Source: Cardinalis cardinalis
Lineage: Eukaryota; Chordata; Aves; Passeriformes; Cardinalidae
DNA length: 64,000 bases
Direction: 5' to 3'
Assembly: GCA_014549065.1 (NCBI GenBank)
Contig: JACDOX010000033.1
Location: 5,038,764 to 5,102,763, forward strand
Position numbers and translations under genes: made by a program. This document shows positions 55,168-64,000 of this stretch, in pieces; the first letter of the stretch is position 1, and each line of letters begins with the position of its first letter. The notes beneath the pieces were generated by a model that did not search any database, had not been told where the DNA came from, and was given only the letters and a program-made list of their open reading frames with translations.

Positions 55168-55239
55168 TTTTCTTAGTACTATGTATCACTTCTGATACAT
55201 AGTACTAAGAAAAGTAATCAGAGTACTTCTACTCTGATT
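55168..55239. repeat. Two adjacent perfect hairpins with identical CTTC loops
   Basis: The first hairpin has perfect 21-bp arms (55168-55188 and 55193-55213) and a 4-base loop cttc at 55189-55192. Two bases later a second has perfect 10-bp arms (55216-55225 and 55230-55239) and again the loop cttc at 55226-55229. The arms are directly readable, for example tagtactatgtatca against tgatacatagtacta, and aatcagagta against tactctgatt. Confidence 0.95.
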
Positions 55240-55760
55240 TTTTTCTCCTCTGAAGAATAAAAAGTGAAGAAGGTGAAGTCCTTCCTTGGCTAGGCCTACA
55301 CAGCTACCCAGAAGAGAATGGAAACCATGAGTTGATACAACTAAGAGGAAACATGCTGCAGTAGTTTCTGACTGTGTTGAAATTGTGTGCAGCGCACTGA
55401 AGCCAACGAGCAGAAAGACTTTCCCCTCATCTGACCTAGTTCTGTCAAAGATTCACACATGGAGACAGTGGGTGTAGAGGTGACACATGCAGTATCTTCA
55501 AAAATTTTAGAAGACAACACCTCACAGTAAAAGACACTTAAAACTTTGATGGGGAAAGGAAAACTGGCTGAACTCTTGAAAATTCAGAGAAGATACCAGA
55601 AGCCTGTCCAGATCTGTAGGAGTACAATGAAGTGAACAAAACCAAACCAAAAAACAATTATGGCAAAAAGTGCCAGATGGACAGTTGGTTTCTGGACAAA
55701 GCTACCCGATGCTGCAAGTATATTCCATTTGGAAGGAGATATAGATTTAAAGAATCCTCT

Positions 55761-55799
55761 TGTTTTGTTTTTTTGGGGTTTTTTTTTTGTTTGTTTGTT
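55761..55799. repeat. T/G-rich simple repeat
   Basis: tgttttgtttttttggggtt followed by a T-run and (ttgt)n. Together with the A/C-rich aacaaaaccaaaccaaaa at 55637-55655 it could form a weak inverted pair. Confidence 0.8.
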
Positions 55800-56827
55800 A
55801 AGCAGCATGCAAACAATATTTTAAAAGCCCCATTATAATTGAAAAGACATTANAAAATTTTCTGGATTCTGAATTAGTGCTGTCTGTAATGTAACAGGTG
55901 CAGCATGAAAAGGTACCGTCCCTAAAGAGTCTGCACANAAAATGAACAAAGAATAACAGAAATAAGGATCAAAAGCTCAAAGAAACATTACTCTTTCATA
56001 AATTATTCTAAAATGCAAATGTCAATTAGCTCCTACCCAATGTANACNCAGCCATTGCCTACNAATGATTTTTACATCAGCTTGGTGNACAGAAGAGGCC
56101 CAGAAGANGACCCAGGAAAAGCACTGGTCATCACTAATGAACCGATTAATGGAGGAAGCTGANAGTGAGGAGCAGCAAAATGAGATTCACAGTCAGGAAA
56201 TNAAAGGCTCGAAAAACTAATCACTTACTTAAAACTAACAGAACCAGAAGTTAAAAGATATACACAGCTACGGCAGGTGTCTGAGGCAAATCTTAATTCA
56301 ACACTGTCAACACTCATCTTTCTGATCATATCACTAATTTCCTTTACAGTTCATAGGTAAGCCACTGTGTCTATAACAGGAATGCATCAAACAGAAAATA
56401 GAAAAGCTCCCCCTACACNGAAGGGACAGCAATCTTAGGTCAAAAGGCATCAGTGACCTTTCTGGAGAAAGAAAGAAAGAAGCGGTCTTGATGAGAAATA
56501 GACATGAAAGAATTGGGAACTATGTGATCCACCTGCGTACTCAATTACTGAAACTTAATGTGCTTTGGCTCAGGCTTACAAAATAATTGATCTAACACAA
56601 GGGTCTTGCTCAAAACACGCCACCAAAAATAACTTCAAAAAGTGTGCTTTAATTTTTGTTAAACTANCCTCCAAAACCAGAANTTTAAAATTAAAAACCA
56701 TTTTCTTCCTCTGTTAGCTACTCTTCCCAATAATACCACAGGACCATGGCAATTACTTCATGCCCTTATGTAACACACANATGTTCCTTTCCACCCCAAA
56801 AGAGAAGTTTTGTTTGTTACCTCTTAC

Positions 56828-56964
56828 CGACAGTTATTTTGACAGTTCTTCTCTGAGAGTCCATCCTCATCTTCTCCCATAATATCCACTGCCGAAAATA
56901 TCAGTGCAACCAGAATTGCAAAGCAGCATACCAGTGCAAAGATCACAATGCATCTTTGCTGGGA
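56828..56964 (-). CDS. PLD5: PLD5 internal coding exon A: membrane-anchor exon
   Basis: This exon encodes the cytosol-to-lumen membrane anchor of PLD5, a catalytically inactive member of the PLD3/PLD4/PLD5 family of single-pass type II membrane proteins. Read on the minus strand it gives 45 codons plus two bases, starting SQQRCIVIFALVCC. About 20 hydrophobic residues (roughly residues 5-26) form the membrane segment. An acidic stretch with EDED and then a Cys-containing tail (KNCQNNC) follow on the lumenal side. The acceptor is a pyrimidine-rich tract ending ttcag at 56965-56966, and the donor is gtaagag just below 56828. The split CG codon is completed by G of the next exon at 18209 to give Arg, so the intron is phase 2. 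The exon is open throughout and closely matches the human PLD5 sequence as I remember it. It is internal: the initiating Met lies upstream, beyond the window. Confidence 0.95.
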
Positions 56965-59900
56965 CTGAAAGAGATTAAGATTAAAAAAGTTTTAATGGCA
57001 TGAGCACATTCTAGTCAACGACTTGAGACTCTGAAACTTTTCCATAAGATCTAAATTTCTTTGAAGCCCTTACTGCAATAGCTGTCAACATGAAACACAT
57101 CTCAAGATGAAAACACTCTCAAAANTGTCCTTCATGTATCACCTTGAGATGTATTTTAAATCTCTCAGACACTGTTTAATAATTCATGTCACAAATAATA
57201 TTCATAATTCAAACTGCTTTCTGTTTGTACCACAAGGAAAGCATTATGCATTAAAATAATAACTCCTACATTAACTAAGTATTTTCTGATTGCGGCTCAC
57301 AGGTAAAGCACACACTTGGGATGGCACTTAAAAGTTTTGTTGTGTTTGGTTGAAATGAAACATGTCATTGCAAGAAGACTAAAGAGGAAAGTTTTTTTTT
57401 TCTATTGCTACAAAAAGTACCTGACATCGTCACTATGACTGTCACAGCCACTCAGACACTTTGGGAAGTCCTTGCCCCACAATATCTAAAATATAATGAA
57501 CACAAATTCACAGATGATAAATGGGATTCAAGGAAACAATGGGAAACTGTTGCTCGGTACANTAGGCAATGCCTTCCACATCTCAGATTAAGTATTAAAC
57601 CACAGCATAGCACTACCTTATGAAATGTTGCAGTAATAAATCAGATGTAGCTGATAGCACCCTAGATAAATGTAAAGCCTCCTAAAGACAGCCTCTTGAC
57701 ATGCAATTTACATAGCTGCATAAAGTATATTCTATTCTGAAACCAAATGTTCAAACAAATATACCGTGCAATTTNCTACTGAAGTAAATTTAAACAAGAC
57801 CACACCTGTATATAAAAACATCAATGTCTAACTTCTGTTGTAATAATAATTTTCTTAATTTTCATTATTGCTCCATAATTAAAATGTCACATGTAGGAAA
57901 AGGCCTCATAAAGGAATGGGATAGTGGGAAAGTATATGAAATGTAAGGGAAAGGAAACAACATCATACTTGCGGCTGATAACCAATTTCACAGTATTTCT
58001 ATTGTTCCTGATATTTTGTTTAAGAGGCAACAAGTTTCAGAGTAATAAGAACATTTTCCCATACACCTAAATGAAAGATCTAACCCTTTTTTTAAATAAA
58101 AAAAATTCCAATACTTCCCAGCTAGTGCACTTCTCAGGAGAAACATGCTCATGTTTCATTTCAGAATAAATCAGATACAAACATTTTATTTCGGTCCATG
58201 AAAATACAAAACACAACAAACAACTTCTTCAGACAAACAGGAAAAACTAATTCGAAATNTAGTGACAAATGTAGCCTTTGACAGTAACACCAAATGTGTG
58301 GTTCAGGTTATAAGCATACTTTAAATATAATGCATATTAAACACTTTTATACATTTCAAATATATGTTTAAATCTGTATTTCTATTATATTAACTAAAAT
58401 CTTACCAGAATGCAGCATAAGAAAATGTTCTTCAGCCATAACAAAGCTAACTCATTAAAGAAATAAATTTGGAAAGTTTTTTTCCCCTGCTGCTAGGTAG
58501 AATCATGGCAACATTTGAAAAGAGCTGTAAATTACTGCGCCTGAGTGTCCAGAACTAAGGCTGCACAGTGGGACTTAGGAGAAAATTATTCAACACTCTC
58601 ATTCTCTCATACTACTAGCAAGAAAAACTAAGAACTGCACAAGAAAAGTAGGTACTCAGGTCTGGGACACTGCTGTATGCCATTTCTTCATCAGGACACT
58701 TCAGACTGCTTTTAGGATGACCAATGTTTTTTGCAGTACTGCAAGTGTACTCCCAGAAATGCTTTGATGCAGATTCCTCCATGCACTGAACGTATCACCA
58801 TGGCAGCAAGGCAGCAAAGCTGCTCCCATAACCAGCAAACCAAAAAGAGCCTGGGCTCGTTTTCTAGTCCCTAGGAGTAGGGGATGTGACCCAGCAGGGC
58901 TCAGAACCATAGGGCTCTTTTTCCTCCCAAATCAGGCTAACTGCCACCATTCTACACACTGGAAGTAATTTTGAGTCACTCTGGATAAATTTGTAGCACA
59001 AGCATCCTAGCTGCCACATGGTGTGAAAGACTTCATGCTATTGCTCCAGGGAGTAACTCCCATCTTCTTGTCACGCTGCCATGCAAGCTGCACAACAACC
59101 ACAGAGAGTAGTGGGACCATTGGGCCAGGAGGGACCACATCAGCCTTCAAGGCTGGGCCAGTACTCACAGAGACAGCAGGCAATGCTTCACTGAAAGGTG
59201 GCCACAGAGTTGTAAGTCATAACACACTTCTGGAAACCTCTCAGCCTGCTTAAAGCTTGAAGGCCAAATCAATATAAAATCTACAGAGTACCAAAAATCA
59301 TACGGTATCACAAGGAGGAGGGATGTGGGGGAAAAAGGGGAGAAGCAACAGATGCTTAAAGTTAAATACCAGGAAATCTTATGGCAGCAATTTCTAGGAG
59401 GTCAAAATAATTCTGAATGGATCCTCCTAATCAAACATTAATTTCCATTCCACATAATTCTGGGGAATATATTCAAGGTTTCTTGGCTCCTGTGTTGTAG
59501 CTGAAAATTGTATGAAGTTTAAATCACTGTTCTTGCATGGATACAGCTTGTCAAGCTCTGCAGTTTGTGAGTACTGCTCAATGTGAGCAGCACAAGCTCA
59601 GTACCATTAGTAAGAACACTGCTATCTACCACCACTAAAATAAAGACAGAACCACACAAACCTATTTTACTGCTCTTATTTCACAGATCCTTTCTATTAT
59701 GCAGTTGTCTTTGACAAGTGTAATGGATTAATTATCTCACTTTTCCCTAAGTATCAGCTCAACACTACGGTTACAAATAGCATAGGGAACCTTTTAAATC
59801 AACATTCAAAAACCCCCCTGTGACTACAGTAGTTTTTCTTTGAACTGAGGATAGCACAAAATAGTAAATAAAATAAAGCAAAAATTCCAAGTTTGTAATT

Positions 59901-60551
59901 CTTCTAACTCTACATTTTCAGTCACAGGTCTGAAGGGTCAAGTAAAGACCAGTAAAAAAAAAAATTAAAGAGAGTAAAGATTTAGAAAATTTTCACAGTT
60001 CATGTTGAACTTATTCCTGCTGAGTGGCAGGTTTTTTCATTGCTTTTCAATCTACATATTACATTATAAATTAATGTCTGGAAAATGTTTACATTAAAAT
60101 TCATATTTATACTAGAAAAGAAAGAATAAAAAATAGCTACTTGCATCAAACAAGTCTTTTCACAACAGTAATAAATCTTTATTTTCACACAATTTGCCAT
60201 AAAGCTGACCATTTTCAAATAACCTTTTCCTAATTGAAACAGATTAGGATAGACCATATCCCTGCTCTATTATACCATCCATGCATGCCTCTGTGTGCAT
60301 CTATGTGCAAGGAATAGCAGGCATCATGAAAGAACTCAAAATCAACGCGCTCACACCACTGACAGACTAGAAGGGACCTGCTGGGCTGCTCCTCAGATCC
60401 CTGTGTCAGTGGCCTTGGGCAGACTGCTTGTTTGATGCTGTCTTGTTGCACATCCCCTTAGCAGCTGGGATCCCTCCGAGCNTTTCAGACCTATCCTTCT
60501 GTTTCCTCCAGTAAATGCCCCAGCATTCAGGCTTTCAGTCTTCAACCCTTA

Positions 60552-60852
60552 ATCACAGAATACAGGGGTCTCTAAAACTTATGCAGTCCATCTGTCCATA
60601 TACAGAGTTAATTTGTATAAATATTAATTCCAACAGATATTTGTTTAGCCTGTCCTCAAAAACCCAGAGTCGAAAGAGATCCTGTAGTCTTTTCAGGCAA
60701 CTGCATCCCATATCTAAGCACCTGACTGATGCCTTACTTAAGTCTCTTATGCTGCAACAACTATTTTTTTCTTTCCTGTACACGTGGAAAACAGTGAACA
60801 GAGCATTTCATTCTCTCTTTTACATATTTAAAGGCTGCTATAGATGCTAAGA
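60552..60852 (-). mobile_element. Old CR1 LINE 3' fragment
   Basis: A diverged reverse-oriented CR1. Recognisable pieces in order are acttatgcagtccatctgt, gtttagcctgtcctcaaaaa, gcaactgcatcccatat, taagcacctgactgatgcc, cttaagtctcttatgctgc and atatttaaaggctgctatag. It is older than the 51-52 kb copy and carries several small indels. Confidence 0.75.
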
Positions 60853-62035
60853 GGCCCAGGGCCAGACTCCCCATAAGTTTGACTGTACTGATGGGCAAGC
60901 CCAGAAATTCTGTTGCATGAGAGAAAGATTTGTTCAGGGCTTAAGGAAGACTGGAAAAGAAACTCTTGCAGGAACAAAGACTATCAAAAGTACTGTGAGT
61001 AAAATGTGTTTCCTTCACCTGGCTCAACTAGCTTAAACAATACCTAAGTTAAAATAAATCCACCAAAACACTGCATTACTAAAACAAAGCATGGGAACTT
61101 ATTCATGCTGTTATACCTCTAGGGAGAGAGTGAGAAGAAAAGCCAAAAGCTGCACAATGGTTATTCAATACAGTACTATTCAGACTAAAGTTTTATCTGG
61201 GAAGGACCTGCTTGTTTATTATTAAGAAAAAGGATAGCCTATGCCAATTAAGCTTATCAGAGCCTGTGATACCCATGCAGAATTGAGAATAAGAGCAAGA
61301 AAAAGGCCTCCATCTTGACTGCACTTACATTGCTCAAAAGCTGTTAAGAAAACTTCACTGGCTCCTGAAGCTTTCAGTTTCTTCACAAACAACAGGCATT
61401 TCTTTGAAACTGAGATTTTAATCAGGAATTTATTCTTTCTCCAATGCAGTACAAGAATGTCTTCTACCAAAAAAGGAGCCATGAAATTGCAATGCTATTG
61501 CTGCATCTACTGATAAAACTGACTACATGACAAAACATGTCCTGGCTTTGAACTTGTGCTTCATTTTTTTATACCTATTTACAGACTGAAGAAGGCAATA
61601 CTTAAACACCACACTAATACAGGCTCTAAGAGGCAGGCTTTCACATCTTTGGTCATTTCATTAGGCTGCCCTTTCCTGCAACACCCATGAACACAAATGT
61701 GACAACAGAAGCACTCGTCTTCAACACCTGCAACTGTTGGACAGCCCTTAAAGAGCTGTTTGTGAGTCAGGTTCTATGGGGTGCTGCCAGAAACCTGCCA
61801 AAGATAGCAAGGAACTGGACTTGAAGAATCAGCAATCATTCCTGATTACCCTTGGTCATGTGTGTTTATTAGAGAAAAACATTACTATAAATACTATTTC
61901 CCCTTAATCTGGAATCTGCATACACTAATAATCTTTATTGCAGCCTTGAATCTCCCACCTAGTATGATTAATGCAAATCAACATTTAAAAGCCTCTTTAA
62001 AAGAAACAGATTGCTAAGGTAAGTTAAGTATTCTT

Positions 62036-63237
62036 AATTTGGCTGGACCAAGTCAGTTTCATCCTTGGATATTTAAGGCTGTGGCTGAAACTAACAGAGA
62101 ACCTTTAGGACTCAGCTCTGAAAACTCACAAGCCTGAGTGAAGTATCAGAAGCCTGGAAAAAGCAAAAATGTTACCCATATTCAAGAAAAAATGGTGATC
62201 AGATAGTAGAGGTTGGGAAACAATGAGCTAGTTGTTCTAGCTTCAGTCTCTAGAAAATATGTAGAAATCCAGACGGTAAGAAGCTTTGTCATGCAAAAGT
62301 CACATTGATCAAGTCTGATTTCTATCTTTCCTAGTCACAAGCCCCAATGTCCTGCTCAAGAAGCTTAAAATAATGTATACTCTCACCTTTATTAAAAATT
62401 TTCTTAAAAACCACAGCAACTATGTCCAGATTATCACAGGAGAGGTGTAAAGATGGTCGAAAAAATCAAGCTTATTGAAAAAATGGCAGGACATTTTGCA
62501 GAATGGATTCTGCATTTAGAATGGCTTCAGACAATTCTGCTTTGTATCTGGTTTTGCTCATGTCTCCCTTAACAATCTAAATTCTGGAATAGAAATTAAA
62601 AGTTCTTATAAAGTTTTCAATCAAAACCAAAGCAGTAAAAATTGAAGACCAGGTTAAAATTTAAAAATGTTCTTGACCCTTTAGAAAGTACATCAACAAA
62701 AACAGGATAAACTTCGATAAAGGAAAAGAGCTACAAGCAGGTAAGACCAAGCAGTTGCACATAAACTGGAACCGAGAAACCACTAGGAAAAAAAAATAAT
62801 CAAAACTATTAACAGGCTGGAACAGATGTTTTAGGAAGACAGACCAAAAAAGTGTAGGAGTCCATAAACTAGAGAGAAGAAGAAATATGACCAAGGGGTA
62901 CAATATCTACACATGAAAATCAGGCATAGTGAAGGCAGAATTATCCACCAAGTACCACAATTCCAGAAGCAGTGGATGTTTATTGAAACTTCAGGAGTTA
63001 AGTTTCAAAAAGATAAAGTATTTTTTTACGAAGATGATATTAAGCATCTGGAATTTGTTGCCACAGGAGGCCATGAAGGCAAACAGCAGCAGGAGGTTTT
63101 AAAAGAGACAAAGCTTTCAAAAATACATCCTTATCAGATGCTAGAGAAAACAGGCTGGGATGTGCCCTTTGCTAGAGATGATGGGAAACATTCCAGTGCC
63201 CACTGGAAGGCACACAGTACAGGACTAGATATGTCAT
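62036..63237 (+). mobile_element. Old, decayed CR1 LINE with reverse-transcriptase remnant
   Basis: A plus-strand CR1-like element. The left part (62036-62340) resembles the CR1 ORF2 reverse-transcriptase region: a ggaccaagtcagtttcatcc start, an aagtatcagaagcctggaa block, gttacccatattcaagaaaa, and a tgatcaagtctgatttctat block. The right part (62990-63237) resembles the 3' UTR: catctggaatttgttgccac, aggaggccatgaaggc and aggaggttttaaaagag. The middle is strongly diverged and probably deleted in part. Many stops and indels make it inactive; the 108-codon frame at 62913-63239 is a remnant, not a gene. Confidence 0.65.
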
Positions 63238-64000
63238 GAGTCCGAGCTGCAGAATGTATTTTCTACATTCTTAAATAGTTCCATTTTTCCACAGAAGGAA
63301 TCAAGAGTTATAGCAGAGAACAACCTGATCATGTCACATCATGTCACATTGTGTTGACTTAGATCTCTGCATCCTGCTACAATGCCTGAACTGCATGCAA
63401 GGCAAAAATAATCCTTAGTCTCCACTTCAAGTTGGCATATTTTACTTTATCTTTCAAGAGTGAATGCAGACAGCTTAAAGCAGAATCAACGGTAAATATT
63501 CAGTACCATAGTTACCCACTGAAACAAGAGAATCACCAACTAATACTCCAAAGAACACATCCTTTAATGTGTTTTCCAAGCAAACAAGAAGACACACTGT
63601 CCAGCAGTCTCCCTGTCTGCCCAGTGCCTTTTGAATCTGTATTTGATTTATATAGAAAGATTAATATAATACAATTATCTCCGAAATTTTAGAAGATCCA
63701 TATGCAGGTAGATTTGGCTGAGAAAGACACAAATAAGTGCCTCTACCAAGGGAAAGACATTTCAAAGGTTTGCCTTCCCCCATGCCCAGGATTTAGCAGC
63801 AAGCAGCCTCGTGGAACAGGGGTGGGAGGAATCCCTGCCCTGGGNGGGGGCTGTGGGCCCTGAGCACACACACAGTGAAGCAGCTGCCTTGGCTTCACTG
63901 CTGTCTGAAGAAACCTTTGATCCAACAGCTCAGGCACATAACACATGGACAGGCACAAGGCTATAAATAGAAAACCAATAAACTACTTTGGAAGAAATCC

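Larger units (their letters stand above)
18210..56827 (-). other. PLD5: PLD5 large intron between exons A and B
   Basis: This single intron of about 38.6 kb is inferred because exon A ends with two bases (CG) and exon B begins with the one base that completes the codon, with canonical gtaagag and ctcag borders. It holds both solo LTRs, five of the seven CR1 fragments, most simple repeats and most of the ambiguous n bases. Repeat-poor, AT-rich blocks such as 36240-51320 and 52230-55160 contain nothing I can assign beyond the small repeats and candidate conserved blocks listed separately. Confidence 0.85.
56965..64000 (-). other. PLD5: PLD5 intron upstream of exon A (5' part truncated by window edge)
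   Basis: This is intronic sequence 5' of the membrane-anchor exon on the minus strand. The first coding exon, expected to encode the cytosolic N-terminus, was not found, so the intron extends past base 64000. Recognisable content is an old CR1 copy at 60552-60852 on the minus strand and a longer, decayed CR1 copy at 62036-63237 on the plus strand. The final 250 bases include a GC-richer patch (about 63770-63900) that I cannot assign. Confidence 0.8.

Overview
The window is vertebrate nuclear DNA, almost certainly from a bird and probably a songbird. It is AT-rich and gene-poor. It carries several CR1 LINE copies with typical avian CR1 3' ends, and two retroviral solo LTRs that resemble families I know from songbird or other neoavian genomes. 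The only gene I can support is PLD5 (inactive phospholipase D5, a single-pass membrane protein) on the minus strand. Three consecutive internal coding exons are present: 56828-56964 (membrane anchor), 18041-18209 (start of the lumenal phospholipase-D-like domain) and 9870-9984 (continuation). All have canonical AG/GT borders and join in frame (phase 2, then phase 0), giving 140 complete codons. The first coding exon lies beyond base 64000, and the exons with the degenerate HKD-like motifs lie before base 1.

Layout from left to right: 1-9869 is intron downstream of the last visible exon; 9985-18040 is intron; 18210-56827 is one very large intron of about 38.6 kb; 56965-64000 is intron upstream of the membrane-anchor exon. 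The introns hold at least seven CR1 fragments (near 3.3, 21.9, 29.7, 31.3, 51.3-52.2, 60.6 and 62.0-63.2 kb). They also hold a complete solo LTR at 18641-19253, with 9-bp inverted termini and a perfect 5-bp target duplication, and a second GC-rich solo LTR at about 35334-36232. Short tandem duplications, simple repeats and several perfect or near-perfect inverted repeats make up the rest of the recognisable content. The most striking is a pair of adjacent hairpins at 55168-55239 that share the same CTTC loop.

Most open reading frames in the window are chance or repeat-derived. I found no tRNA, rRNA, snRNA, CRISPR, bacterial-type operon, CpG-island promoter or second protein gene. About 165 isolated n bases are scattered singly and very unevenly; they look like ambiguous or heterozygous calls, not assembly gaps. 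I did not see a convincing new biological system. The best leads are the double hairpin, the inverted repeat at 15.5 kb, and the antisense LTR 431 bp from a PLD5 splice acceptor.
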